A stretch of DNA of 64,000 bases from Anaerolineales bacterium UBA5797. Lineage in GTDB: Bacteria; Chloroflexota; Anaerolineae; Anaerolineales; Villigracilaceae. The stretch spans positions 1-64,000 of the forward strand of contig DIDP01000051.1 of the NCBI GenBank assembly GCA_002418205.1, read 5' to 3'. Under the pieces are notes generated by a model. It saw only the letters and a list, made by a program, of their open reading frames with translations. It did not search any database and was not told where the DNA came from. This document shows positions 44,927 through 54,085 of the stretch, in pieces. Each line of letters begins with the position of its first letter. Position 1 is the stretch's first letter. The position numbers and the translations under genes were made by a program.

Positions 44927-46883
44927 AAAGACCATTCCGCTGATGAAGCCCGTGATCAAACAGGAGATACAAAAAGAGAAGCGTAAAAAGGAATGGGATG
45001 AGTTCCTGTATGGGCGCGCGCTGTTCGAACAGACGGGGGAATGTGTGTTCATTATCGGGTTGGATTTCCGCTATATTGCTGCAAACCACCAGGCGTTGAG
45101 TTTGTTGGGTTACGAGGAATATGAGTTGATCGGCAAGCCGGTCAGTGAAATCATGTCGCAGGATGATGCCTTGGGACATGCAGCAGTAACCGGTAACGGC
45201 ACCAGCCTGTATGAGCGGATATTGAAGCGCAGGGACGGGTCCCTGCTACCGGTTGAGATCAGCACATCTGTCGTCTATAAGGATGCGGGCGAGCCTGCTT
45301 ATATCCAGAGCATAGCTCGTGACATTTCGGAGAGGAAGATCGCGGAAAGGATCATGAGAAAGCATACAGCGATCCTTTCTGTTATTAGTGATGCCGCGGC
45401 CAGATTGTTGAGGTCTTCCAACATTGAGGTCAAGATACCGGAGGTGCTCGAGTCTCTTGGCAGGGCAATGGATGTTTCCTGCTGTGCCATATTTGAGGTC
45501 GATACCTTTTCGGATCAATCGCCTGTCCGGATTCGATATAAATGGGATAAGGCAAATCTGCTCCCCCTGGATGTTCCGTTGGCTGTCCGGCCATTTCTCA
45601 AAGATTTACTTGAAACCAAAACCGGATATTTCCCTATTGGAAGCGAAAGGGAGCATATCGTTTCAAGTTCAAGATCAAAGCCTGCTTTTGTTGCAGTTCC
45701 CATCGACGGGCATCCTGGTTCCTGGAGGTTTCTTGGATTCTTCGATGAGAGTGGCGCCCTCCCCTGGTCGCCGCCCGAATTCGACGCTGCCCAGACCGCC
45801 GCAAACCTGATTGGATCGGCGTTACAGAGAAATAATTATGAGGAAACGATTCAACTGAATGAGGCGCGCAATAGGATTATCCTCGATGCGCTGCCCGATC
45901 TTCTGATCAGGATCGACCTTGATGGTGTCATCCTGGATTACAGCGCCAAGCCGGACCATCCACTTTATATCCATCGTGACGTAATTTCAGGGAAGAAACT
46001 GTTCCAGACCTGGCCTGAGGAGATCGTCGATAAAATCATAGGTGATGAAAATCAAGGGTTGTTCACATCATCGCACTTGGTCGATGAATTTTCTCTCCCA
46101 TATAGCAATAATACTTACGAATCCAGACTCTACCCAATAAGTTCGAGCGAGGCGTTGATCGTCATCCGTGATATTACCGAGCAAGCCAAATTAAATGAAA
46201 TGAAATCCGATTTTATTAATCGTGCATCGCATGAACTGCGTACTCCGCTTACCTCTGCGATTCTCATGACCGAACTCATCCAGGAAGGTGGTACTTCAGA
46301 AGAACTGGATGAATATTGGCGCACTCTCAAGAGCGAATTGAACCGCCAGAAAATATTGATCGACCGTCTGTTGATGGCAGGACGGCTCGAAAGCGGAATG
46401 ATGAAACTGGAGGTCAAGCCGATGGACCTTGTCCCGGTCTTGAAGGAATCGCTCATGGCTGTCAAGCCGATTGCCGCAAAGCGGAAGGTCAGCCTGGACC
46501 TGCGCGATCTGAAGGAACCACTTTATGTGTTGGGCGATAACAGCGGGTTGCAACAGGTCTTCATCAACCTGCTCAATAACGCCGCCAAATTTTCGAAGGA
46601 AGGCAGTTCGGTTGGCATAAAAGCATTTCAGACAGAGAAGGAAGTCCGCGTGGATATCAAAGACAGTGGCGTCGGAATTCCGCATGATGCCATACCTTAT
46701 CTCTTTGAACGATTTTACCGGGCAAAGAATGTCACCATTGCCGAGATCCCCGGTAGTGGTATCGGGCTTTACATAGTAAAGTCCATCGTTGATGGGCTTG
46801 GAGGAAACATTCGCGTGGAAAGCGTGATCAACGAGGGAACAACATTTTCCGTAAGTCTGCAGCGCAGCACGTCAGCAGGTTGA
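44919..46883 (+). CDS. soluble PAS-GAF-PAS sensor histidine kinase
   Basis: 654 residues from ATG 44919, which overlaps the upstream stop by 8 bases. Order: charged leader, PAS 1 (about 30-140, FIIGLDFRYIAANHQALSLL), GAF-like (about 155-305), PAS 2 (about 315-420), HisKA with RASHELRTPLT (His at about 437) and HATPase (about 530-650; LLNNAAKFS, DSGVGIP, GSGIGLYIVK). No membrane helix is seen, so the signal is cytoplasmic. The preceding receiver-kinase is the likely phosphotransfer partner. Confidence 0.93.
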   Translation: MDEKTIPLMKPVIKQEIQKEKRKKEWDEFLYGRALFEQTGECVFIIGLDFRYIAANHQALSLLGYEEYELIGKPVSEIMSQDDALGHAAVTGNGTSLYERILKRRDGSLLPVEISTSVVYKDAGEPAYIQSIARDISERKIAERIMRKHTAILSVISDAAARLLRSSNIEVKIPEVLESLGRAMDVSCCAIFEVDTFSDQSPVRIRYKWDKANLLPLDVPLAVRPFLKDLLETKTGYFPIGSEREHIVSSSRSKPAFVAVPIDGHPGSWRFLGFFDESGALPWSPPEFDAAQTAANLIGSALQRNNYEETIQLNEARNRIILDALPDLLIRIDLDGVILDYSAKPDHPLYIHRDVISGKKLFQTWPEEIVDKIIGDENQGLFTSSHLVDEFSLPYSNNTYESRLYPISSSEALIVIRDITEQAKLNEMKSDFINRASHELRTPLTSAILMTELIQEGGTSEELDEYWRTLKSELNRQKILIDRLLMAGRLESGMMKLEVKPMDLVPVLKESLMAVKPIAAKRKVSLDLRDLKEPLYVLGDNSGLQQVFINLLNNAAKFSKEGSSVGIKAFQTEKEVRVDIKDSGVGIPHDAIPYLFERFYRAKNVTIAEIPGSGIGLYIVKSIVDGLGGNIRVESVINEGTTFSVSLQRSTSAG

Positions 46884-46884
46884 A

Positions 46885-47457
46885 CTATTTTACAAATTTC
46901 CAGGCTGTCGGTAACGCCAGTGAAGCCGCCATCAATTTGATCGCATCCCCAACAAGGAATGGAAGCAGACCCGCGTTGATCGCACTGCTAAAATCATTCA
47001 GCAGGATCGCCAGCCAGGTCACGCCACATGCGTAGATGACGATCGTCCCAACGATGAAGGGGATCAACGAGGTGCCGACGCTTCTTTCCAACCCGCGTTC
47101 TGCCAGCCAGCCCACAACATATGCCGCCCCGATAAATCCCACAAGATAACCAGCCGTCGCTCCGGTAAGGATCCCGAAGCCCGACGCGCCTCCGGCAAAG
47201 ATGGGAAGCCCGAAAGCTCCTTCGGTGATATACAACACCATTGAAGCCGCACCGCGTTTCGAGCCCAATGCCGCACCGACGAGTAGAACACCGAAGGTCT
47301 GACTGGTGATTGGTACGGGCGTAAACGGCAAAACGATCTCGACCTGTGCCAGAGCCGCCAGCAATAAACTGCCAAGAATAACAAGGAACAAACTGCGGAT
47401 CCATTCTGCAGTGCGGGGAAAGTAACGATGTGAAAGGGTTGGTGCAAGGGTTGTCAT
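46885..47457 (-). CDS. bioY: biotin transporter BioY
   Basis: 190 residues from ATG 47457. Six hydrophobic helices with the S-component pattern FTPVPITSQTFGVLLVGAAL and GPTGGYLxGF-like GATAGYLVGFI. BioY imports biotin alone or with an ECF module; no bioM/bioN is nearby. It is divergent from the CAP-LysM gene across a gap of about 110 bases and convergent with the kinase gene, ending 2 bases from it. Confidence 0.93.
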   Translation of the reverse strand: MTTLAPTLSHRYFPRTAEWIRSLFLVILGSLLLAALAQVEIVLPFTPVPITSQTFGVLLVGAALGSKRGAASMVLYITEGAFGLPIFAGGASGFGILTGATAGYLVGFIGAAYVVGWLAERGLERSVGTSLIPFIVGTIVIYACGVTWLAILLNDFSSAINAGLLPFLVGDAIKLMAASLALPTAWKFVK

Positions 47458-47568
47458 ATCTTCTAAAGCGTCCTTTTCAAGTGGTATTTTCCACATTATA
47501 AGCGAACGCATGGAAATCCACCGGTATCGCTTATTTCAGAAATTTGGTAACATATTTGCAGACTCTGT

Positions 47569-48627
47569 ATGCTGAAAATACATCGCTTATTTGTTTCATG
47601 TGTGATTTTGATCCCGCTGATCCTGGCATTTCCGTTCGGCGCAGGATCGATTGCGCATGCCAAGGCATCCGAACAGTTCACCACTACGCCACCTCCCTCC
47701 GTGCCCTCCCCCGTGGACATCATCAACGCGGTCAATGCCCTGCGCCTCTCAAATGGACTCAACGCGCTGACTGTCCATTCGGTGCTGATGGAGGTTGCTG
47801 CACAACAGGCAAATGCACTCGCCGCGTCTGAAGGCGCAGTTGGTCATCAGCGCCCCTGCGGGATGACGCTCGGGCAGCAATTGCTGCTCATGGGCTTTCC
47901 GCTTTGGGGTGACCTCTCTTTGGATGGGTATCGCTCAGAGAATTGGGTTGCCGCTTCTACTGTTGAGACAGTGATTTCATCCTGGTTGGGGGATGCAGAG
48001 CATACCAATACCATGCTGTCGCCCAACCGCAGTGACATTGGCGCGGCGGTTGCGGTCAGTGACCAGGTCTATGTTGTGCTTGAGACCGCCTTGAAAACCA
48101 ATAGCGGTCAGATGCAGACCACGGCGTATGATATTCTCACCGGCATACCGATGACTCAGTCCGCCTGTATGGGGTTAGCAACACAATATGCGGGGGACCC
48201 TTCACAATATTCCATCCCGGTTGTGATCAGCACTGCCCGCCCGGACGGCGACGTGGTCCACGAAGTTGCATATGGACAGAGTCTGTGGTCGATTGCGATC
48301 CAATATCACACCACCATTGCAGAACTCAAACGCTTGAACAATCTACCGGATGATACGATCGCGCCCGGCTGGAAGTTGCTCATCCGAAAGGGCGCCACCC
48401 AACCCGCGCCCGTTACCGATGTTCCTGTTGGCATTGCCACATCCACCGGGACAAGTTACCCGACGGCAATTCCATACTTCACAAAAACACCAACCGTCAC
48501 AGCCACTCAGCCGATAATGCCTCTCAACCAACAGATCAAGGGAAACGCCATGGTTGTTACCGCATTGTTGATCAGTTTTTCGATTTTATTGGCGGGCTTT
48601 ATTGGATTTGGGAAGAGGAAACAGTAA
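47569..48627 (+). CDS. CAP-domain protein with LysM and C-terminal membrane helix
   Basis: 352 residues. Signal peptide (about 1-29), CAP/SCP domain (about 45-205; VNALRLSNGLNALTVHSVL, GAVGHQRPCG), then one LysM (about 230-275; VAYGQSLWSIAIQYHTTIAE), a Thr/Pro linker and a C-terminal helix with a basic end (GFIGFGKRKQ). It is probably surface anchored by the C-terminus, with LysM binding peptidoglycan. It overlaps yjbQ by TAATG. Confidence 0.88.
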   Translation: MLKIHRLFVSCVILIPLILAFPFGAGSIAHAKASEQFTTTPPPSVPSPVDIINAVNALRLSNGLNALTVHSVLMEVAAQQANALAASEGAVGHQRPCGMTLGQQLLLMGFPLWGDLSLDGYRSENWVAASTVETVISSWLGDAEHTNTMLSPNRSDIGAAVAVSDQVYVVLETALKTNSGQMQTTAYDILTGIPMTQSACMGLATQYAGDPSQYSIPVVISTARPDGDVVHEVAYGQSLWSIAIQYHTTIAELKRLNNLPDDTIAPGWKLLIRKGATQPAPVTDVPVGIATSTGTSYPTAIPYFTKTPTVTATQPIMPLNQQIKGNAMVVTALLISFSILLAGFIGFGKRKQ

Positions 48628-49049
48628 TGAACTGGCACAAGACCATACTTGAAATCTCCACCCGCGGCAAGGGTCTGTACGACATCACTGGAACCCTCCG
48701 CGCGCAATTGCAGAATTGGAATGTGAGCGAAGGGATGTGCTTTCTCTTCCTGCCGCACACCAGCGCCTCGCTGGTCATAAGCGAAAACTGGGATCCAACC
48801 GCCCGTGCTGACCTGGAAACATTCATGGAACGACTTGTCCCCGAGGGAGATGACTGGTACACCCATGATCTTGAAGGCGCGGACGATGCCACTTCCCACA
48901 TCCGGGCGATGTTAACGGATACCAGCCTCACGGTCCCGGTTGATGCGGGGAATTTATCATTGGGAAAATGGCAGGGGATTTACATATTCGAGCATCGTTC
49001 CCGTCCGCATCGAAGGAAGGTGTTGATGCGCGTCTTGAGCGTGGAATGA
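48627..49049 (+). CDS. YjbQ/UPF0047-family protein
   Basis: 140 residues. The family signature is complete: FLPHTSASLVISENWDP (His, Asn, Asp), then DDWYTHDLEGADDATSHIRA and LGKWQGIYIFEHR with the final Arg. The family shows secondary thiamine-phosphate synthase activity and its true role is not settled. It is coupled to the CAP-LysM gene by a stop-start overlap. Confidence 0.93.
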   Translation: MNWHKTILEISTRGKGLYDITGTLRAQLQNWNVSEGMCFLFLPHTSASLVISENWDPTARADLETFMERLVPEGDDWYTHDLEGADDATSHIRAMLTDTSLTVPVDAGNLSLGKWQGIYIFEHRSRPHRRKVLMRVLSVE

Positions 49050-49061
49050 CATCTGAAAACG

Positions 49062-49096
49062 AAAAGAGCCGGGCGATGGTTAGCCCGACTCTTTTT
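49062..49096. terminator. bidirectional terminator after yjbQ
   Basis: AAAAGAGCCGGGC pairs with GCCCGACTCTTTTT across an 8-base loop, with T and A runs on the two strands. It lies between the converging yjbQ and cpgS-like genes. Confidence 0.85.
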
Positions 49097-49110
49097 GCGT
49101 AATCCTTCGT

Positions 49111-50433
49111 TTATTTCTTCTTTCCGAACTTCTTCATCAAAATATCCGTCAACGTTGGCTGACCGATCTCCTGTAACTCATAGCGCACGCGCTGATGCGG
49201 CTTATTGATCTTGATGACGCGCGTCAGGTCGATGGGGGTGCCGATCACGACCATATCCACGTCGGACTTGTTGATGGTCTCTTCCAGATCTTTGGTCTGC
49301 GCTTCACCGTAGCCCATCGCCGGGAGGATGGGTCCGGTCTTCGGATACTTTTCATATGTTGCCGCGATGGATTTCACCGCGAACGGACGCGGGTCAACGA
49401 TTTCCTTCGCGCCAAAGCGACGGGCGGCCACATAGCCGGCGCCGTATGCCATCTCGCCGTGCGTCAGTGTCGGGCCGTCCTCGATGACCAGAACGCGTTT
49501 TCCGAAAATGGTGTCGGGATCATCCACAAAGAGTGGAGAGGCGGCTTCGATCTGAACCGCATTCGGGTTTAATTTGCGGAGCGACTCGCGCAAACGGATC
49601 ACATTTTCAGGATCAGCAGTATCCACCTTGTTCAGCACGAACACATCTGCCATGCGAGCATTGACTTCGCCAGGATGGTAGGTGCTCTCATGACCGGGGC
49701 GGTGTGGGTCTGCGACAACGATCTGCAGGTCCGGGACATAGAACGGGAAGTCGTTATTGCCGCCGTCCCACAGCACGATGTCCACTTCCTGCTCCGCCTG
49801 CCGTACGATCTTTGTGTAATCCACGCCTGCATATACGATCACGCCGTTGTCGATGTGAGGTTCGTATTCCTCGCGTTCCTCGATGGTGCACTCCTGCTCA
49901 TCGAGATCGTCATAATCTGCGAAGCGCTGTACTTCCTGCCGGACGAGGTTGCCATACGGCATTGGGTGACGGATCGCCGCAACCTTGTAACCCATATCTC
50001 GGAGGATGAGGGACACACGCCTCGTTGTCTGGCTTTTGCCTGATCCCGTCCGAACGGCACAGACTGACACAACCGGCTTTGTGGACTTTACCTGCGTGTA
50101 CTTCGTGCCCATCAGGCGGAAATCCGCGCCCGCGGCGTTGACGATACTTGCCTTGTGCATGATGTATTCATGCGGCACGTCGCTGTATGCAAAAACAACC
50201 TGTTCCACACCGTGCTTCTTGATGAGTTCGGTCAACTCCTCTTCTGCCCGGATGGGGATTCCGCTTGGGTACAGGTCACCAGCCAGTTCGGTCGGATAGA
50301 CGCGTCCCTCGATGTCCGGGATCTGGGTCGCAGTAAACGCGACGACTTCATAGTCCTTGTTGCCGCGGAAGAACATGTTGAAGTTATGGAAGTCACGTCC
50401 TGCCGCGCCCATGATGAGAGTTTTGATTGGCAT
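49111..50433 (-). CDS. cyclic 2,3-diphosphoglycerate synthetase-like GTPase
   Basis: 440 residues with AGGAGA upstream. An N-terminal Rossmann-like part (about 1-120; IMGAAGRDFHNFN) is followed by a P-loop domain with RTGSGKSQTTR (about 127-137), LWDGGNNDFPF and VLNKVDTADP. The architecture is that of the archaeal cyclic 2,3-diphosphoglycerate synthetase family. That compound is known as a thermolyte of methanogens, so the bacterial members may have another role. It is expressed alone. Confidence 0.85.
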   Translation of the reverse strand: MPIKTLIMGAAGRDFHNFNMFFRGNKDYEVVAFTATQIPDIEGRVYPTELAGDLYPSGIPIRAEEELTELIKKHGVEQVVFAYSDVPHEYIMHKASIVNAAGADFRLMGTKYTQVKSTKPVVSVCAVRTGSGKSQTTRRVSLILRDMGYKVAAIRHPMPYGNLVRQEVQRFADYDDLDEQECTIEEREEYEPHIDNGVIVYAGVDYTKIVRQAEQEVDIVLWDGGNNDFPFYVPDLQIVVADPHRPGHESTYHPGEVNARMADVFVLNKVDTADPENVIRLRESLRKLNPNAVQIEAASPLFVDDPDTIFGKRVLVIEDGPTLTHGEMAYGAGYVAARRFGAKEIVDPRPFAVKSIAATYEKYPKTGPILPAMGYGEAQTKDLEETINKSDVDMVVIGTPIDLTRVIKINKPHQRVRYELQEIGQPTLTDILMKKFGKKK

Positions 50434-50543
50434 AGGGTTCTCCTATCACTAAAAATCACGTTGAGGACAGTGTCCAAAGAGTCTCGGCTTTGGTTTTGAG
50501 CCTCTCTGTTTTTACTCACCGTGACATTTACACCTGTGATTCT

Positions 50544-50584
50544 AAATAAAACAGGCTAAACGTAAAGGTACGTTCAGCCTGTTT
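50544..50584 (-). terminator. argS terminator
   Basis: On the minus strand AAACAGGCTGAACGTA and TACGTTTAGCCTGTTT pair around a short loop, followed by TATTT. The hairpin begins at the argS stop. Confidence 0.82.
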
Positions 50585-50585
50585 C

Positions 50586-52400
50586 CTACATGACATCGGG
50601 AGCTTGAATGTCGAGCAGACGCAGGGAGTTGGCGATGGTCTGCTTTGCGGCGGCGACCAGACTGAGGCGGGCGTTCCGCATGTCCTCGTCCTCACTCTGC
50701 AGGACCGGCACCGCATGATAGAACGAGTGGAACGCGTCCGCCAGATCGTAGGCGTACTGTGCCATCACCATTGGGCGATACTCGTTCGCCGCCTGTTGCA
50801 CTGCGTCCGGGAAGCGCGAGATCTGCTCGATCAGTTCGATCTCGTGTTTGGTCAATTCGTAGTCGAAGGTTGCAGGCTGGGGGTTGGAAGGTTGAAAATT
50901 TGCCTTCTTCAAAATGGAATTTGCCCGGACGTGTGCGTTCTGAATATAGGGCCCCGTGCGCCCATCGAAAGACAGGGCTTCATCCATATCGAAGACGATG
51001 TCCTTGTTGTTATCTACAGACAGCATCGAATACGCAAGCGCGCCCAGACCGATCTGCTTGGCGATCGCTTCGCGCTGGTTTTCAGGGATGTTCCCGCTCC
51101 GCTCCGATTCCACTGCCAGCACGCGCTTGATGGCTTCATCGTAAACATTCTTGAACAACACCACGCGCCCGCGCCGCGCCGACATGGCTCCCTCCGGGAG
51201 GGTGACATATCCATAGGAGAGGTGATAACACTTCGAGGCTTGCGGAAAACCCCACAGTTCCAGAATCTTGAACACCTGTTGGAAGTGCAGGCTTTGGCGG
51301 AAGTCCACCACATAGATCGAGCGGTCAACGTGATACTGCTCGATCTTCTGTTTTGCCAGCGCCAGATCCTTGGTCGAATAAAGCGACGTGCCATCGTTCC
51401 GTAGGATGACCATGGTGCGATATTTCTCCTTGGTCAGCCCCAATTTCTCATCGATCTTGACGATCACCGGTCCGCCCTGGGGGCGTTCATCCTCGGCGAT
51501 GCCTCTCTGGATCAACTCTTCCACGATTGCCTTGGATGGTTCATCCACTTCTGATTCGTAGAACCAGACATCCATGGTTACGTCCAGCATCCGCAGAATA
51601 TCCCGGAATTCATCCAGACTCCATTCGCGCGTGACGCGCCATAGTTCGCGTACGTAGGGATCGTGTGCATCCCATTTGCGATACATCTCGCGGCGTTCCG
51701 CATCGTAGGCTTCGCGCCTTGCCTTCTCTTCCGGCGTTTCGTTCTCTTTCGGTTCGAGCAGCGCCGTCGCCTCCGTGTAGATTTTCAACAGCCATTGCCC
51801 GCGCTCGTGAATCCCGTCGGGTTCCTGTCCCTTATAAAACTTGTCATACGCCCATAAAATGGTGATGACCCCCAGTCCGATGTCGCCGGGATAGGTCGCG
51901 CGGATGGTGTCAAAGCCGGCGAATTCCACGATCCGTGCCAGCGATTCGCCCAACAGCGTTGTCCGCGCGTGACCTATGTGGAACGAATGGTGGGTGTTCG
52001 GCTGGGCGTATTCGACCATGATCCGCTCGTCTTTTGGTTCACCGCGGCCGAAATCTTTTTTGGATGAAATGACTTCCTCCACAACCCGACGGGCGTAATC
52101 GGATGTCCTGAAATAGACGTTGAGATAACCTTTGACCGCTTCGATGTGGCTGACGCCCTCCACGCCTCCCAAATGACCCTTGACCTGCTCGGCGATTTCC
52201 TGAGCCCTCTGCGGCACCGGCACCTTGTTCCCCTTGCCGGCGCGTGCTTCGTTTGCCGCGGTCTGGAAGAACGATGTGGATGTACCCCATTCGCCCGAAA
52301 AGGGGATCGGTGTCCATTTGAGTTCGGCGGGCGCGATATCGTGCGCCGCGCAATATTCCCTGATCTTTGCTTCGATGGTTTGCTGGATGTCTTTGAACAT
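50586..52400 (-). CDS. argS: arginyl-tRNA synthetase
   Basis: 604 residues from ATG 52400. HIGH motif in HHSFHIGHARTTLLG, and the class-I KMSK site in ArgS variant form MSARRG. N-terminal additional domain (about 1-100) and a C-terminal anticodon-binding all-helical domain (about 480-604). The start codon sits 8 bases after a TATAAT, with no ribosome site, so translation is probably leaderless or nearly so. A start 8 codons further upstream exists but would overlap the promoter. Confidence 0.95.
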   Translation of the reverse strand: MFKDIQQTIEAKIREYCAAHDIAPAELKWTPIPFSGEWGTSTSFFQTAANEARAGKGNKVPVPQRAQEIAEQVKGHLGGVEGVSHIEAVKGYLNVYFRTSDYARRVVEEVISSKKDFGRGEPKDERIMVEYAQPNTHHSFHIGHARTTLLGESLARIVEFAGFDTIRATYPGDIGLGVITILWAYDKFYKGQEPDGIHERGQWLLKIYTEATALLEPKENETPEEKARREAYDAERREMYRKWDAHDPYVRELWRVTREWSLDEFRDILRMLDVTMDVWFYESEVDEPSKAIVEELIQRGIAEDERPQGGPVIVKIDEKLGLTKEKYRTMVILRNDGTSLYSTKDLALAKQKIEQYHVDRSIYVVDFRQSLHFQQVFKILELWGFPQASKCYHLSYGYVTLPEGAMSARRGRVVLFKNVYDEAIKRVLAVESERSGNIPENQREAIAKQIGLGALAYSMLSVDNNKDIVFDMDEALSFDGRTGPYIQNAHVRANSILKKANFQPSNPQPATFDYELTKHEIELIEQISRFPDAVQQAANEYRPMVMAQYAYDLADAFHSFYHAVPVLQSEDEDMRNARLSLVAAAKQTIANSLRLLDIQAPDVM

Positions 52401-52407
52401 TGGAAAA

Positions 52408-52413
52408 ATTATA
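52408..52413 (-). promoter_or_regulatory. argS -10 box, leaderless layout
   Basis: Minus-strand TATAAT (52413-52408) ends 7 bases before the A of the ATG at 52400. The expected start point is at the first base or two of the gene. No matching -35 is clear. Confidence 0.55.
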
Positions 52414-52420
52414 TCAGGTA

Positions 52421-52448
52421 ACAAAAGCGGGAGCCTCTCGACTCCCGC
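52421..52448 (-). terminator. rpsT terminator
   Basis: Minus-strand GCGGGAG (52448-52442) pairs with CTCCCGC (52433-52427), followed by TTTTGTT. It lies between rpsT and the argS promoter. Confidence 0.85.
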
Positions 52449-52475
52449 AATTTGCGCTGTTGGTTATGATCGATC

Positions 52476-52763
52476 TTATTTCTTCGCTTCGGGTGTTTCT
52501 ACAGCGGTGAACGAAGCGAGTCTCTTCATCAAGCGTGCCTTGCGGCGCGCGGCGTTGTTCTTGTGGATCACGCCTTTTTCAGCGGCTTTGTCGAGGGCGC
52601 TGATCGCCTTCAATACTGCCTCTTTTGTGTCCGGCGCGCTTGCTTCGAAAGCGGCGCGCGCCTTGTTGACAGCGGTGCGGGCGGAACCGCGCACGAGGCG
52701 GTTGCGCAGGCGACGCTTTTCGTTCTGCTGGTTGCGTTTGATCTGAGACTTAATGTTAGCCAA
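52476..52763 (-). CDS. rpsT: 30S ribosomal protein S20
   Basis: 95 residues. ANIKSQIKRNQQNEKRRLRN is the typical N-terminus, all helical and basic. The start is TTG at 52763 with GGAGGAAG upstream. In E. coli rpsT also starts with UUG and this is needed for autoregulation, so the same control may apply. It is followed by its own terminator. Confidence 0.96.
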   Translation of the reverse strand: MANIKSQIKRNQQNEKRRLRNRLVRGSARTAVNKARAAFEASAPDTKEAVLKAISALDKAAEKGVIHKNNAARRKARLMKRLASFTAVETPEAKK

Positions 52764-52788
52764 GGTCTTCCTCCGAAATTTCCTGTCG

Positions 52789-52818
52789 AAGCTCCCGCTT
52801 CAGCGGGAGCTTTCTTTT
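52789..52818. terminator. hairpin with T run on the plus strand, upstream of rpsT
   Basis: AGCTCCCGC-TTCA-GCGGGAGCT followed by TTCTTTTTTT on the plus strand. No plus-strand gene ends here, so it might stop antisense transcripts or act as a hairpin in the rpsT leader on the minus strand. Confidence 0.55.
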
Positions 52819-52888
52819 TTTGAATGGCGGCTCTTTGCCGCCGCAAGAGCGCTATTTTACTTTAGGCTTTCTGATTTGTCCAGAAAAA

Positions 52889-54085
52889 CTATGGTTTGGC
52901 GGCAACCATGACAAAGTAGGCGCCCAGCAGGCTCTCGTCCGATTCGACGTAGGCAATGCCGAATTCGGTGGTTTGGGAATTCAGGATGTTTGCGCGGCTC
53001 TCGGTGTTGTTCATCCACCAGTCGAACGCGACCTGCGGGTTCGTGCCAAAGACCGGAGGCAGGGCATAGATGTTCTCCACGATGACCGATGCCGTGTATC
53101 CCTGTGCCGCGGCGCGCGATTGCGGTGTGGAGCCATCCAGACCGACGCTGCTCAGGTAATTGTTGCAGATCATGTCGGTTGCGTGTTCGCTGGCAGTGGA
53201 AACCAGTCTCTGGTTCACGCTTAGGGCGGGCAGTCCGTTGCTTGTGCGCGCGTTGTTGATCAGGCTCACAAGTTCGTTGACGAATGCAGTATTCCCTGCA
53301 GGCGCGCAGGTCGCAGACGCAGTTCCGGGCGCGGATGGGGTGGTGGCTGCCTGGGTTGGCTGTCCGGCCACGGTTGGCGTAACAGGCGTGGACGTGGGTG
53401 GAAGCGTGGCGGTCGCCGTCACGAGGTTGACCGGGATTTGCAGCACGTCTCCAACATTGAGGGCGTTCGCATCCTCGATTTTGTTAACGGTGATGATGTC
53501 TTCGGTCAGGCTGTTGAATTTTGCGGCGATGCCAGCCAGTGTATCGCCGGGCAGGACACTGTATTCGATCCGTGTGCCACGCGGCAGGTCGGCAGGGATG
53601 GGCGTGGAGGTGGCGCGGGTGGTTCCCGGAGGCGGAATCGTGATCGTCTGACCGACATAATAAATTCCGCCCTGTTCGAGGATGGCGGGGTTGTAGTCGA
53701 TGATCAGAAGCACGCCGTCATCGCCAAGGTTGAAGCGTTCCGCGATCGCAGGAAGCGTATCACCTTCCACGATTGTGTAGGGGAAGGGACCGGATGGGGT
53801 GGGGGTTAAGGTCTCCGTTGGCGTTTCCGTGACTGTTGATGTCAACGAAGGCGTTACCGTGTTCGTTGGCGTGAGGGTCAGTGTGGGGGTGGATGTCTCA
53901 GTGGGGAACAGCGCGCCGAGCGGCTTATTCGACCCGGTGAGCCACACTGCAAGCATGATCCCGCCAAGGATGACCAACCCGACCGCGCCATACACGAGGA
54001 AAGGACCTCTTTGCAACCGGCGCTTGCGGTAGGATTTGATCACATTCGTGGTATTCGGTTTATTAGGAGGGGTACGGTTTAGCAT
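52889..54085 (-). CDS. membrane-anchored LysM-LysM-CAP protein
   Basis: 398 residues. Basic N-terminus, one membrane helix (about 33-52), a Thr/Pro-rich linker with repeated TPTxT (about 55-100), LysM 1 (about 100-150; YTIVEGDTLPAIAERFN), LysM 2 (about 170-215; YSVLPGDTLAGIAAKFN), a second Thr/Pro linker, and a CAP domain (about 265-398; SLINNARTSNGLPALSVNQR and NNTESRANILNSQ). It should be extracytoplasmic and bound to peptidoglycan by LysM. The domain order is the reverse of the gene at 47569. Confidence 0.9.
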   Translation of the reverse strand: MLNRTPPNKPNTTNVIKSYRKRRLQRGPFLVYGAVGLVILGGIMLAVWLTGSNKPLGALFPTETSTPTLTLTPTNTVTPSLTSTVTETPTETLTPTPSGPFPYTIVEGDTLPAIAERFNLGDDGVLLIIDYNPAILEQGGIYYVGQTITIPPPGTTRATSTPIPADLPRGTRIEYSVLPGDTLAGIAAKFNSLTEDIITVNKIEDANALNVGDVLQIPVNLVTATATLPPTSTPVTPTVAGQPTQAATTPSAPGTASATCAPAGNTAFVNELVSLINNARTSNGLPALSVNQRLVSTASEHATDMICNNYLSSVGLDGSTPQSRAAAQGYTASVIVENIYALPPVFGTNPQVAFDWWMNNTESRANILNSQTTEFGIAYVESDESLLGAYFVMVAAKP

